Assembly (NCBI GenBank): GCA_965219855.1
Contig: CBDCOR010000012.1
Span: 1-64,000, forward strand
DNA: 64,000 bases
Source of the DNA: CAUZIZ01 sp965219855
Lineage (GTDB): Bacteria; Acidobacteriota; UBA6911; RPQK01; JAJDTT01
Direction: 5' to 3'
Position numbers and translations under genes: made by a program. The first letter of the stretch is position 1. Every line of letters begins with the position of its first letter. Below, one piece after another: positions 9,412-19,389 of the stretch. The notes beneath the pieces were generated by a model, which did not search any database, was not told the origin of the DNA, and saw only the letters and a program-made list of their open reading frames with translations.

Positions 9412-9591
9412 GGGCCCTGTCAAAAATAACTTCACATTCTGGGGCCCATCTTTACGCCATCTTCAGCCGCTCCTCAATCGCGAAATCCTCAGCGTAGACC
9501 TGGCTACTCTTGCGGTTTCGCTCAATCGTTCGCGGCCAAATCTGGCGCAAATCTGAGCCCCAACTCTGCGAAGTTATTCTTGACAGAGCCC
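9412..9591. mobile_element. 180-bp MITE-like element with TSD TTA, inside the SGNH gene 3' end
   Basis: The ends are inverted repeats of 25 bp: GGGCCCTGTCAAAAATAAC and GGGCTCTGTCAAGAATAAC begin each arm, followed by TTC(A/G)CA. TTA flanks both sides (9409-9411, 9592-9594). It carries no transposase. Reading through it from the minus strand, the SGNH hydrolase gains its last ~46 codons and its stop. Confidence 0.65.
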
Positions 9592-10801
9592 TTAGCCTTA
9601 GCAGGATCTCCCCGACTGCGGCCTCCGGATCTTCTCGATCCACCAAGGTCAGATCCTGGGCGCGGACCAGCCGGCGAATCAGTTCGTCACGATCGGAGTC
9701 CCCACCCTGGGGATCGAAGACGTCCGGATGGACCACAATGCAGTCCCACTCCTGAGTGCCAAAACTCAAGGACCAGTTGAGTATCCAGGCAAAGCTGCGG
9801 ATAAACTCTTCATCCCCGGCGGCTTCCGCACCACCGGGAACAGCCACCACCACCAAATCCGGCACCAGGGCGCGGACGCGTGACTTGGCGTCGGCCTCCA
9901 GCTCAAGAAGCGACTTGCCCTCGGTCGGCCAAGGGACGATCTCGACGGGAGAGTCTGGAGCCACCTGATCCAAAACCGGAGCCAGTGACTGATCCAGGGG
10001 CGTCATCGCCAGGATCTTGAGAGGCGCTCGCTGCCCAATCAAGTCCAGGGTATGGGGAATGGCGGGCTGCGAGGGGCCCACATCGTTCAGACTGACGGAG
10101 CTCCCACTGACGGCGCCCGCGAGCAACTCGGCGATTCTCTTGTGCCCCTCCAGGTTGGGATGAATCTCGTCGCTCAGGAACAGACGCCATCCTCTGGAGT
10201 CACGCTCCCGCATCACCTCCAGGGCAGCATAGCAGTCGGCCAAAGCTACCCCCTGTTGACGGCTCACCTGCCTTATGACCTCGCAGTAGAGGATGAGCTT
10301 TTCGATGGGTCGCCGGGGAGTAGTGATCACGTTGTTGGGAGTGGAGAGAAGTACCTCCGCCCCGCTGGCCCTACACCTCTTGATGATCTCGATGAGATTG
10401 GCTTTGAATTCATCCAACGGTACCTTGGTCATGTCATTGAGCCCGAACATCACCGTCACCAGGTCGGGCTTGTGGGACAGGACATCTTCGGTGATCCGTG
10501 CCAGGGCATCTCGCGTGTCGTTTCCGCTAATCCCAGCGTTGATCGCGGTAACCGAGGCCTCGGGAAAGGAGCGACGCAGTGCCAGAGCCAGCAGATCGGT
10601 ATAGGCGCGTCTCCCACCGGTGTGATAGTACAGGCCAGTTACACTGTCCCCGAAACAGACGATCTTGACCGAGCCGCCCTGCTCGAGTTTGTCTTGCACT
10701 GCGGCCAGATGCTCCGGCTCTGCTTCCTCGAGGCTACATCCCGCCCACAGTGTCAGAAACGGGAGAGCACACCAATAGAACAAAGGCATTCCTATTCGCA
10801 T
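9452..10801 (-). CDS. SGNH/GDSL-family hydrolase, predicted lipoprotein
   Basis: About 449 residues from ATG 10801, preceded by GGAGGAG. The signal segment is LFYWCALPFLTLWAGC, with a lipobox-like LWAGC. The catalytic blocks are present: CFGDSVT (Ser nucleophile), NAGISGND (block II Gly), FGLND (block III Asn) and DEIHPN (Asp and His). Family members are secreted esterases, lipases or acetylxylan esterases. After the SGNH domain comes a second region with no clear family. The final ~46 residues, after LRLRAL, are encoded by the MITE-like element at 9412-9591 and replace the native end. Confidence 0.82.
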   Translation of the reverse strand: MRIGMPLFYWCALPFLTLWAGCSLEEAEPEHLAAVQDKLEQGGSVKIVCFGDSVTGLYYHTGGRRAYTDLLALALRRSFPEASVTAINAGISGNDTRDALARITEDVLSHKPDLVTVMFGLNDMTKVPLDEFKANLIEIIKRCRASGAEVLLSTPNNVITTPRRPIEKLILYCEVIRQVSRQQGVALADCYAALEVMRERDSRGWRLFLSDEIHPNLEGHKRIAELLAGAVSGSSVSLNDVGPSQPAIPHTLDLIGQRAPLKILAMTPLDQSLAPVLDQVAPDSPVEIVPWPTEGKSLLELEADAKSRVRALVPDLVVVAVPGGAEAAGDEEFIRSFAWILNWSLSFGTQEWDCIVVHPDVFDPQGGDSDRDELIRRLVRAQDLTLVDREDPEAAVGEILLRLRALSRITSQSWGSDLRQIWPRTIERNRKSSQVYAEDFAIEERLKMA

Positions 10802-10950
10802 CTTTTGGTCTCCTCCTTTGCTAAAATCGGCACGAAGCTCAAACGGCTCAACACTTTTGGACGATACGCTAGACACGTACGCGAGTATACTCCCCTCATG
10901 CCTATCACTACCCGGAAACAGAAGAGCCGCACCCGGTCGGACTGGGGGCC

Positions 10951-11178
10951 ATGTCACGCAAGAACTTTCGGGCCCAGGAGGAGGCGGGCTCGACGCCGAT
11001 CCTGGTCCTGACACACGGCTACGGCCCCCTCGAGGACTTCCGGAAAAGACTGCTGGCAGGGCAGACCGCAGGTCGTTACGGCTTCTGGGTCAACCGCTAC
11101 GGGTATCTGAGCGACCGTAAACTGGAAGCGATCCGAGAAACGGTCAAGCTCAAGCGTTCATCCGGCTCTCGACCATGA
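10951..11178 (+). pseudogene. C-terminal fragment of an unidentified, possibly TIM-barrel, protein
   Basis: 75 codons. The frame contains ILVLTHGYGPLEDFRKRL and GFWVNRYGYLSDRKLEAIRE, which looks like the last strand and helix of a barrel-type secreted protein. No upstream part is present, since the divergent SGNH gene lies there. It overlaps the 3' end of the CoA-binding gene on the other strand by 29 bases. Function not assigned. Confidence 0.4.
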
Positions 11179-11545
11179 TGCATGCATTCGCCAGATAATT
11201 GAAATTGTGCTGCTGCAGGAACGCCAGGGTCTGTGGACTTTCGGCTCCCGGCTGCAGCCACACGTTCATCAAGCCGGACTCCAAGCACTGATCCAGGATC
11301 TCCAGAGTGACGTCGGGCGGGACGACGATATTGACGATGCTCGGCTTCTGGGCCAGGTCCTGAAGATGATTGTAGGAGCGGTCTCCATCCACGGTAGATC
11401 GATTGGGATTCACGGGAAAGACCATATACCCCTTACGTTTCAAATCCCGATAGATAATACTTCCGTATTTCGAGGAGTTGTCGGTTGCACCCACCACAGC
11501 CACAGTCGTATCAGGTTCGTCCAGAAGATCGAGGATATTCTTCAT
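11150..11545 (-). CDS. CoA-binding domain protein (CoA_binding_2, YccU-like)
   Basis: 131 residues from ATG 11545. A Rossmann-like start, TVAVVGATDNSSKYGSIIY, precedes the succinyl-CoA-synthetase-like core MVFPVNPN and VNIVVPPDVT, and LWLQPGAES matches the conserved WxQxG segment (here VWLQPGAES). These small stand-alone proteins are widespread and of uncertain function. The ORF extends upstream to 11650, but those residues are not family-like. Confidence 0.85.
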   Translation of the reverse strand: MKNILDLLDEPDTTVAVVGATDNSSKYGSIIYRDLKRKGYMVFPVNPNRSTVDGDRSYNHLQDLAQKPSIVNIVVPPDVTLEILDQCLESGLMNVWLQPGAESPQTLAFLQQHNFNYLANACIMVESRMNA

Positions 11546-11642
11546 GAGGCTCCTTGGGGCGTTCAGAGTCGTTGATACCTTCCCTCTCGATAATTGTCCC
11601 AGATTCCGGATAGTATTTCTCCCCGAAGGATAGGAAAAGACT

Positions 11643-12926
11643 ATGAACAAGACGCCTTCAAACAGCTCAACAGTAGTATGCTTGCTTCTACTCCTGGTCG
11701 GTTGCGCTCAGAGCAATTTAGAAGCGGGTTCGCCCAAAGGGGAGAAACCCCAGACGGAACTGCGATTCACCGAACACCTGATCATGGACGGATACGCCTA
11801 CCCTTTCGGCATCGCAGCTGCTGATCTGGATGGGGACGGAGATCTGGATCTGACCAGTGCGGACGCGACCGACCACGACATGCTCTATTGGTTCGAGAAC
11901 GATGGCAGTGGAGCCTTCACGCGTTACCTGATCCAGTAGAAGGATCCTGAACGTCTGGAGCGACATCGAATCGGCGACATCGATGGGGACGGGGATCCTG
12001 ACGTGGCCATTGTGAAGAACAAGTTTGGAGACCTCCTCTGGTTCGAGAACAGCGGAACCCCTGGAGACGGCAAGTTGTGGCCGCCGGCACATTATCACCC
12101 AGGGCAAGCTGCCAGGAGCGTATGACGTCGAACTGGTCACCTGGATGGGGATGGCGACCTGGACGCAGCAGGCTCCGGCTGGCGCCTGGGCAATCAGTTT
12201 TCCTGGTTCGAGAATGATGGAACACCAGCGGAGGGCGAGTGGACGAAGCGCGCCATCGAGATCGATGTCGGAGAAACCCGGACCATCCGCGCCGCTGATT
12301 TCGACGGGGACGGAGACCCGGACCTATTGGGAACCAGCCGTACCGCGAACCAGGTCATCTGGTACCAGAACCCGGGAAACCCGGCTTCCGAAGAATGGGT
12401 GAAACACGTCATCGAGGCAACCCAAGCTCCCATTCACGGGGAGCCTGCGGACATCGACGGGGACGGGGACCTGGACGTCGTGATGGCGCTGGGAGCCTGG
12501 GGGTCCCTGCACCAGGGAGACCAGGTGAAGCCGGATCGTTATAACAACAGACCCGAGTTCACCCAGTCATACAACCACCACATCGTCTAGTACGAAAACT
12601 ACGGGGTTCCCGAAAACGGCTGGACCAGACACGTCATCTCGGATCACCTCAACGAAGCCTTCGAGGCGGTTGCCGGCGACCTGGACGGGGATGGAGACAT
12701 GGATGTGGTGGCCAGTGGATTCTCCAGACCGGGGCAGGTCCTCTGGTACGAAAACAGCGGCGATCCCAGCGGTCCCTGGACCGAGCACATGGTGAAGGAC
12801 AACTGGAAGAACGCCAACCAGGTGATACTGGCTGATTTGGATGGAGACTCGAATCTGGACATCGCAGCCTGCGCAGAGAGAGGTTCCCTGGAGTTCCGAT
12901 GGTGGAGAAACGAGGGTCAGAAGTAA
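11643..12926 (+). pseudogene. FG-GAP/VCBS-repeat lipoprotein, decayed
   Basis: It starts with the lipoprotein signal VVCLLLLLVGCAQ. Repeats of the calcium-binding type DLDGDGDLD recur at 11826, 12465, 12684 and elsewhere, interleaved with WFEN or WYEN strands, indicating a seven-bladed propeller. The frame is broken by TAG at 11937, by a shift near 12080 that returns near 12250, and by TAG at 12588, where homologous repeats have Trp (xWYEN). All pieces point the same way over 1.28 kb. Genes around it terminate with TAG, so stop-codon recoding is unlikely. Confidence 0.8.
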
Positions 12927-12933
12927 TTCACCT

Positions 12934-13683
12934 ATGTTCACACGATTCTTCGTTTTCTTGACCGTCGTCTCCTTGGCCTGCTCCCACGGACTCTACCCGG
13001 AGACCCAGAAGTCCTCTCAGAAACCTCAGTCGAGCGCTCGATACGAGTACCAAGAAGATCATGACCCACAGGGCATCGGCAAGTTCTATATAGGCCGAGA
13101 GATTTCTCACGTGATGGGCCACCAGGGCGCCAATTGGTTGGATCGTCCGGAACGCGAGTGGGAGGAGAAACCCTCGCTCACGATCGATGCTCTGAAAGTA
13201 AAACCCGGCTACGTCGCAGCAGACATCGGTGCGGGGACCGGAGTCTTCACCTTCCTGCTCTCCCAAGAGGTTGGAACAAAGGGTCGCGTCCTGGCGGTCG
13301 ACATCCAGCCCGAGATGCTCCAGATCCTGGGGCAGCGGATCAAAGAACGTGGGGTCGGCAACGTCGAAATGATTCTGGGTGAGGAAAAGGATCCCAAGCT
13401 GCCCGCGGGATCACTCGATCTGGTACTCATGGTCGACGTCTACCACGAGTTTGCCTACCCCTGGGAGATGATGCAGGCGATCTGCCGAGGCCTGAAACCA
13501 GGAGGACGAGTCGCATTCGTCGAGTATCGAGCGGAAGATCCCTCGGTGCCTATCAAGCGACTCCACAAGATGAGCGAAAGACAGGTCAAGCTGGAAATGG
13601 CTCCGCAACCACTGCGATGGGTCGAGACGATCAGCGTCCTTCCGCGCCAACACCTGATTATCTTCGAGAAGGATCCGTCGTAG
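12934..13683 (+). CDS. Class I SAM-dependent methyltransferase with lipoprotein-like signal
   Basis: 249 residues from ATG 12934. The N-terminus FFVFLTVVSLACSHG resembles a lipoprotein signal. Motif I is VAADIGAGTGVFTF, followed by VLAVDIQPEML (motif II acidic), LDLVLMVDVYHEF (motif IV) and GLKPGGRVAFVEY (motif V). Exported methyltransferase-like proteins of this type occur in Acidobacteriota and Planctomycetota; substrate is unknown. Its stop codon lies inside the left arm of the palindromic repeat at 13679. Confidence 0.8.
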   Translation: MFTRFFVFLTVVSLACSHGLYPETQKSSQKPQSSARYEYQEDHDPQGIGKFYIGREISHVMGHQGANWLDRPEREWEEKPSLTIDALKVKPGYVAADIGAGTGVFTFLLSQEVGTKGRVLAVDIQPEMLQILGQRIKERGVGNVEMILGEEKDPKLPAGSLDLVLMVDVYHEFAYPWEMMQAICRGLKPGGRVAFVEYRAEDPSVPIKRLHKMSERQVKLEMAPQPLRWVETISVLPRQHLIIFEKDPS

Positions 13684-13764
13684 CGGTGGTCTCCAGGCCG
13701 CCGTCCGTCGAGCCAAAGGCTCGAAGAAAGAAAAGGAACTTCGGCCTGGAGACCGAAGCTACGC
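13679..13764. terminator. Palindromic repeat R1 between convergent genes, likely bidirectional terminator
   Basis: The arms GTAGCGGTGGTCTCCAGGCC and GGCCTGGAGACCGAAGCTAC enclose an inner CGAGCC/GGCTCG hairpin. The stop codons of the methyltransferase (plus) and the Nramp-like transporter (minus) both fall inside the arms. Related copies are at 17166 and 19283. No U-tract is obvious, so termination is inferred from position. Confidence 0.6.
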
Positions 13765-15096
13765 TAGTAGCCGGGTAATCACGCTGTACACCGCAAAGGC
13801 CAGCATCAGGCTGGAACAGACCCACAATAGGACGTCGGCAAGGAGTCCCGGCTGCACCGCGGCGTCTGTGTGCCGGTAGCGGAGATAGAGGGCTGAGAAG
13901 CCAATGACGGGCAGCATCGAGGCCTGCACGATCCCGCCTACGATGACCATGAAGACTGGCTGCGAGATCCAGGAATGCAGAATGATATAGAGGGTCAACA
14001 GCACGATCACGGTACCGCGACGCCACGCCAGGAGCCTGCTCTCGTCCTCGATCTTCGCAAGACCGACCAGCCCGAGAAAATCGACAATCACCCGCGAGTT
14101 GGATGCGGCACCCGCAAACAGAGTGGAAAAGAGAACGAAAAAAGCTCCCAGCAGAAAAAGATAGAACGCCCAGTTCCCCAGGGTAGTGGTGTACATACTG
14201 GAGAGCGTGCCGATCATCTCGTAGCCGGACGGGATCATTCCCATTCCATAGAGCACTGCCGCCCCCAGGATGTAGAAGGCAACGGTGGCCGTCGTGTAGA
14301 CTACCATGGCCATGAGCACATCGGCCTTCATCACCCGAATCCATCCCTGAGCCCTTTCCAACCACTCGGGCGAATCGTCCTTCTGGCCTACGAAACGGGC
14401 ATACCCCTTTTCCAGGCACCAATAGGGATACATGATCAGCTCGGTGGCACCCACACCTGTGATTCCAAAAGCTGCAAAAGCGACCGCCAAACCGCCCTCG
14501 GGAAGAGAAAACTTCAGTCCAGCGATGATCTGCTCGGGTTTCACCGTATAGGGAGTCCAGCCAAGCAGGACGACGCAAGCGATGGTGACGAAGGTGAAGC
14601 TGACCACCATGAAGGTACAGGCTCCCTCGACCAGGCTGTAGCGCCCTCGAAACAGCGAGATCGCCACGACTGCAGCGGCCACGACGGTCCAACCTTCCAC
14701 GCTCAGCTGAGGCAAAACCAGATGAAAAACCTGCCCCACGCCTCCAACGATTCCTCCGCTCTGGATGATCACGCCAAGGGTCATGATCCACCAGACCCAG
14801 ACCACCCAGGACACCCGCCAGCGGGGCCCAGGGATCCGGTCCAGACCTCTGAGAGTCGTCTCGCCAGAGGACACCACGTAGCGTCCCAGTTCTTCCTGGA
14901 CAATGACCTTGATTCCGCAGCTGATCAGGATCAACCAAAGCGCCTCGAAACCCACTCTCGCACCCAGCGTGGTGGTTGCGATCAGCTCTCCGGAGCCGAC
15001 TATGGAACCGGAAATGATCAGACCCGGCCCCAGCTGCTTCAGGATGGGCCAGAATCCACGGGGTGCCAGCTGGCGCTCGTCGAGATTGGATGGCAT
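13759..15096 (-). CDS. Nramp-superfamily transporter lacking canonical metal motifs
   Basis: 445 residues, about 11-12 TM segments. LKQLGPGLIISGSIVGSGE aligns with the Nramp TM1 start, but the metal-binding DPGN is replaced (SIVGSGEL), and the TM6 MPH segment is replaced by ELIMYPYW. Such proteins belong to Nramp-related groups that need not carry Mn or Fe. It is the downstream gene of a two-gene operon: the frameshift-corrected esterase ends in TGATG, sharing one base with this ATG at 15096. The stop lies in repeat R1. Confidence 0.78.
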   Translation of the reverse strand: MPSNLDERQLAPRGFWPILKQLGPGLIISGSIVGSGELIATTTLGARVGFEALWLILISCGIKVIVQEELGRYVVSSGETTLRGLDRIPGPRWRVSWVVWVWWIMTLGVIIQSGGIVGGVGQVFHLVLPQLSVEGWTVVAAAVVAISLFRGRYSLVEGACTFMVVSFTFVTIACVVLLGWTPYTVKPEQIIAGLKFSLPEGGLAVAFAAFGITGVGATELIMYPYWCLEKGYARFVGQKDDSPEWLERAQGWIRVMKADVLMAMVVYTTATVAFYILGAAVLYGMGMIPSGYEMIGTLSSMYTTTLGNWAFYLFLLGAFFVLFSTLFAGAASNSRVIVDFLGLVGLAKIEDESRLLAWRRGTVIVLLTLYIILHSWISQPVFMVIVGGIVQASMLPVIGFSALYLRYRHTDAAVQPGLLADVLLWVCSSLMLAFAVYSVITRLLA

Positions 15097-16989
15097 CAGA
15101 GAGTCTCTCTTCTACGGTTGTTTTCCAGGGCCTGGATAAAGTCGTCGGCGACCTCAACGGCGCTAACGGCCTCGAACTGAAGCAAGTCTGCTGCTCCCAC
15201 CGCCTCGTACACTTCTTCACACCATTGTTTGAGAGAGTCGTCCGCCGATCTGCACAGGGTCAGTTCGGTGGGCACCAGCATCGCAGCAGCCGTCCTGAAG
15301 TCCCCCGCACGCCGCAAGTAACGGCACGAAAAGACTCTTCAAGAAAAGGTCGTCTGACTCAGTGGAGAATCCCTTCAAGTCGGCGATAGTGCGGCGCACC
15401 TCTGGACCGGTGGCGCCTCCCAGTAGAGCCCACGCGCCGGCCTCACCTATTCCCACCAGATCGACGCTGAGAACGTCGGGCCGCCCCAGAATGTCCTTCA
15501 GTGCCAGCCGGACCTGAGCGATCCGCCGGGAAGCCACTGTCGGGTTGTAGGTCGTCCAATACTTCACTTCTTCCGGGCGTGAAAACTCATCCCCCCCTGG
15601 GTAGGGATTCAGGAGAAACGCAAGCCAGCCCTGCTCCCTGTAGCCCTCGGCAAGCCTCTCTGCCTGGGCGGCGCTGGTTTCACGCCGGGGATGGACCAGC
15701 AAGACGGCTCGAGCGGCCTGGGTTCTCGACTCCGGGACGAGGACTCGCAGCTTCAAGTCGGCTGGATCCACACGCGCCTCGAGGGCGTGGAGAAGCGCAG
15801 TTCCGTAGGTCTTGCGGAAGCGAGACAGTCCGCTCCAGTCGGAGGGCCCGTGTAACTCGACCTGGCCCTTCGCTTTCAGGGCAAAGTTTGCGAACAGCTC
15901 TGCCAGCGGAAGAGGAGGGTTGGGCAGGGACACCTGTAGATCTGTCTCCGGCTCCACCTGAAAGGGCTCTTCCTTGCTCGACTCCTTTCCCTGGAGCCAG
16001 CGCGAAAACCAGCCATAGACGGCTTCCCTACTGTCCTGATTGTAGTTGTGCTCGTACTGAAAGTGGGCGTTGGCGACCCGGTCTTCAGCATCGAATAGAC
16101 GATAGATCGCCTGGATAGCCGGAAACTCAATCTCCGGCGTGTTGCCGGTCCAATCACCGCTAGTGGAGATCAACATCAGAGGACGGGGAGACATGAGTGC
16201 CCCGATCTCGACATTGTTGGCATCTAGTCTGAGTAGCGGCGCATTCTCGCAAATGCAGCCTCCCTGAAAGTGGGCGGAGATCATGTTCACGGGTGCGGCG
16301 ACCCGGATACGCTGATCGACTGCGCCCAGCAGAAAAGTCTGGGTACCGCCGCCAGAAGCACCGGTGAGGCCAATTCGATCTGAATCAACCTCGGGAAGCG
16401 AGACCAGAAAATCCAAGGCTCTCAGACTGTTCCAGAGCTGAAGCCCAAGCAGTCCGAAGCCCCACAACTCGTGTTGAGGCTCCTCGAATCGATGAGGGAA
16501 CAGGTCTTTGGTCTCATTGTAGCCAATCATCGAATAGGAAAAGACGATTGATCCGCGGCGGGCGAGGTTGATGGCGCGGCCTGGGACCATTGAGTCTGGC
16601 CCATCCTCGAAACGGCCGTTCTTCCAATGTCCGTGAGGCGAAAGGATCGCAGGAATGGGCTGGGGCTGCCCGATCGGCCGGTAGAGGTTCCCTACCAGAT
16701 AGAATCCAGGATAGGTTTTGAGGGACACATTCTGAACCGTATACCCCTTCCGGATCAACGGTTCTGAGAGCCTGGCGTTGAGTGGAGCTCGCGCCGGCAG
16801 CGGCCAAAGGCCGGAGCTGATCAGAATACGCTGACGCAACTCCTCCGCGCGACCCAACCACTCTTCCAGATTCGCATACGACCTGGGAGTCTGCTCTTCT
16901 TCGAGATGGCGATAGGACTGTCCCCACATCGCCGGCACTGAGATCAAGAACAGAAGAGCACAGATCACGAAGCCATGACGCCGACACAT
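15096..16989 (-). pseudogene. Secreted alpha/beta-hydrolase (acetyl xylan esterase-like), one frameshift near 3' end
   Basis: Starts MCRRHGFVICALLFLISVPAMWGQ, a signal peptide. The hydrolase domain has ILSPHGHW, RIGLTGASGGGTQTFLLGA (nucleophile GxSGG) and a likely acid/His region LMLISTSGDW. A second alpha/beta-like half follows (RAVLLVHPRRE, DLVGIGEAGAWALLGG). At ~15315 the frame shifts by one base. The true continuation RAGDFRTAAAMLVPTELTL runs to a TGA overlapping the Nramp ATG. That tight overlap shows the continuation is native and the shift is recent, or a sequencing error. Confidence 0.8.
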
Positions 16990-17097
16990 GAAGCGGAATC
17001 ATCCTATAGAACGATTCCGATGGCAAGAAAAGAACCCTTTCGTTTGGGGCAGACACTCCTTACATAGAAGCCTGCATCGCAGGTGAGGGATTAGCGT

Positions 17098-17270
17098 TGA
17101 AGCTTCAGGTTAGTCCCACGCCCAGAAGCGCTGGCCCCATTCCGGAAGGAAACTTTGCCTCCGGGCGTGGCGGCGGTCTCCAGGCCGCCTGGCGTCGAGC
17201 CAACGGCTCGCAAGATAAGACTTAGGCCTGGAGACCGAAGCCACGTTTGCAAATGAAGTTTCAGGTTAGT
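17098..17270. repeat. Repeat unit ending in GTTAGT, containing palindrome R2
   Basis: AAGCTTCAGGTTAGT near 17100 and AAGTTTCAGGTTAGT at 17256-17270 bound a ~160-bp unit holding GCTGGCCCCATTC and palindrome R2 (17166-17246, arms GGTCTCCAGGCC and GGCCTGGAGACC). The next unit resumes after IS1634 copy B at 19228, so the IS entered exactly at the unit junction. Confidence 0.6.
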
Positions 17271-19227
17271 CCGAAGTTACCCTGAAAACTAGCTGAAAAA
17301 CAACCTGTAAGCCATTGTGGATCATCAGGTAAGGGTCTTTTTGTGTTCGACAATCTGTACCCATGTAATAGTTGGTTTAGCGTCCTTTATTGTCGGTAGT
17401 ATGTGATATTATAGTGCCCATGTACATCGAATCCGTTCCCAACCGCAACTCGCCCCCGGCCATTCTCCTGCGCGAGTCCTACCGGCAAGCCGGCAAGGTG
17501 CGCAAGCGCACTCTGGCTAACCTCAGCAAGTGGCCCGCGGAGATCGTCGAAGGCCTGCGCAGCCTCTTGAAGGGAGGCTCCGTCATCTCCGACTTGAGCC
17601 AAGCCTTCCAGGTCCAGCGCACTCGCCCCCATGGTCATGTGGCGGCCGTCTTGGGTACCCTGCGCCGCCTCGGTTTGGAGCGCTTACTGGCCACTCGCAA
17701 CAGCCTGCAGCGCCGCCTGGTAGTGGCCCTGATCGTGGCGCGCATCCTGGAGCCCCGCTCCAAGCTGGCCACCGCACGCGGATGGGATCCCCAGACCCTG
17801 TCCAGCAGCTTGGGCGAGCTCTTACAGGTGGAGGCCGCGACGGCCGATGATCTGTACGGCGCCTTGGACTGGCTGCTCGTTCGACAACCAAAGATTGAAA
17901 ACCAGCTGGCGGCTCAGCGCCTGCAGGACGGTTGCCTCGTGATCTACGACGTCACCTCGACCTACTTCGAAGGGAGGAGTTGCCCGTTGGCCCAGCGGGG
18001 GTATTCCCGAGACGGCAAAGGGGGTACGCTGCAGATCGTCTTCGGCCTGCTGTGCGAAAGGCTGCCCCGTCGCGGTCGAGGTCTTCGAAGGCAACCGAGC
18101 GGACCCCACAACAGTGACCAGCCAAATCCAAAAACTGCGCCAACGCTTCGGGTTGCGCTCGGTGGTGGTGGTCGCCGATCGAGGAATGCTGACGGAAGCC
18201 CGCATTCGGGAGGAGCTCAAGCCGCTGCCCGGCATGGGCTGGATCACGGCCCTGCGAGGCCCTCAGATCCGCAAACTGTTTCAATCCGGTCCGCTGCAGC
18301 TGTCCCTGTTTGATCAACGCGACCTGGCCGAGATCCAGAGCCCGGACTACCCCGGGGAACGGCTCATTGTCTGCCGTAATCCCCTCTTAGCGGAGGAACG
18401 GGCCCGCAATCGCCAGCAACTGCTCCAGGCGACCGAGCTGGAGTTGGAGAAGATTGTCCAGGCAACGCAACGTCCGAAGCGTCGCTTCAAGGGCAAGGAT
18501 CGGATTGCCCTGCGGGTGGGCAAAGTCCTCAACCGCTACAAAGTGGGCAAGCATTTTGTCCTGGAGATCGGCGAGGAGTCCTTCTCCTACCAGCGCCGGC
18601 AGGAGCGCATCGAGCAGGAGGCGGCACTGGACGGGATCTATGTGATTCGCACCAACCTGGCCCGCGAGCAAATGGATGCCGAACAAACGGTGGCTGCCTA
18701 CAAGGGGTTGTCCGTCGCCGAACGGGCCTTCCGCAGCTGTAAGAGTGTCGATCTGAAGGTCCGACCCATTTACCACCATCTGGAGGATCGGGTCCGCGCT
18801 CACGTCTTTCTGTGCATGCTTGCCTACTACGTCGAGTGGCACATGCGACAGAAGTTAGCTCCGATCCTGTTCGACGACGAGGATCCCGAGGCGGGGAGGC
18901 AGCTTTGCGATTCGGTGGTGGCACCCTCTCAGCGCTCTCCTCAGGCCCTCCGCAAGGCTCACCGCAAGCGCACCGTTGAGGGTGGGCCCGTGCACAGCTT
19001 TCAGACCTTGCTCAGCGATTTGGCCACGATCTCCAAAAACCGGATTCAGCCGCAGTTGCCCGGCTCAGCAGCCTTCGACAAAATCACCCGTCCCACATCG
19101 CTTCAGCAGCGAGCCCTGGATCTCCTCGGCGTTCGTCTATAATGTACCCAGTACCGACGCAGCTGATTTGTAGCATTACCCCAATCTTAACAATAGGTTA
19201 CATCACTTTTCTACGAGGTAACTTAGG
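17271..19227 (+). mobile_element. IS1634-family element, copy B, TSD GTTAGT
   Basis: 1957 bp, same ends as copy A, flanked by GTTAGT at 17265-17270 and 19228-19233. It differs from A by single bases, for example a C-to-T change near 18905 giving Cys for Arg. It carries the same 5-base deletion. Confidence 0.93.
17420..19142 (+). pseudogene. IS1634-family transposase, copy B, frameshifted
   Basis: Same structure and same break as copy A: the N-terminal frame ends beyond GGTLQIVFGLLCE, and the C-terminal ~360 residues are in another frame. The missing CCGTC falls near 18058. Confidence 0.88.
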
Positions 19228-19282
19228 GTTAGTGGGGCCCCCAGCGGAGCTGGCCCCATTCGAGAATGAAACTCCGGGTCCC

Positions 19283-19366
19283 GGCGTAGCGGTGGCCTCC
19301 AGGCCGCCGTGTATCGGGCCAAAGGCTCGAAGGAAGAAGACTTCGGCCTGGAGCCCAAAGCTACGT
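19283..19366. repeat. Palindromic repeat R3
   Basis: The arms GTAGCGGTGGCCTCCAGGCC and GGCCTGGAGCCCAAAGCTAC match R1 and R2. It is preceded by GGAGCTGGCCCCATTC, also seen before R2, and ends just beyond the EAL-HDOD stop codon, where it may act as a terminator for that minus-strand gene. Confidence 0.6.
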
Positions 19367-19389
19367 CCGCCCAATCAAGTTTCAGGTAG

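Noticed and set aside
11937..12590. UAG read as an amino acid in the FG-GAP gene
   Set aside because: Only one of the two UAGs sits at a Trp position, frameshifts are also present, and neighbouring intact genes end in TAG.
13975..15180. 401-codon ORF antisense to the Nramp-like gene
   Set aside because: Low-complexity, charged composition typical of the reverse strand of a membrane protein gene; the minus strand explains the region.
7200..19227. IS1634 copies A and B as a composite transposon of the 8 kb between them
   Set aside because: Each copy has its own distinct 6-bp target duplication (CTTAAT and GTTAGT), showing separate insertions.
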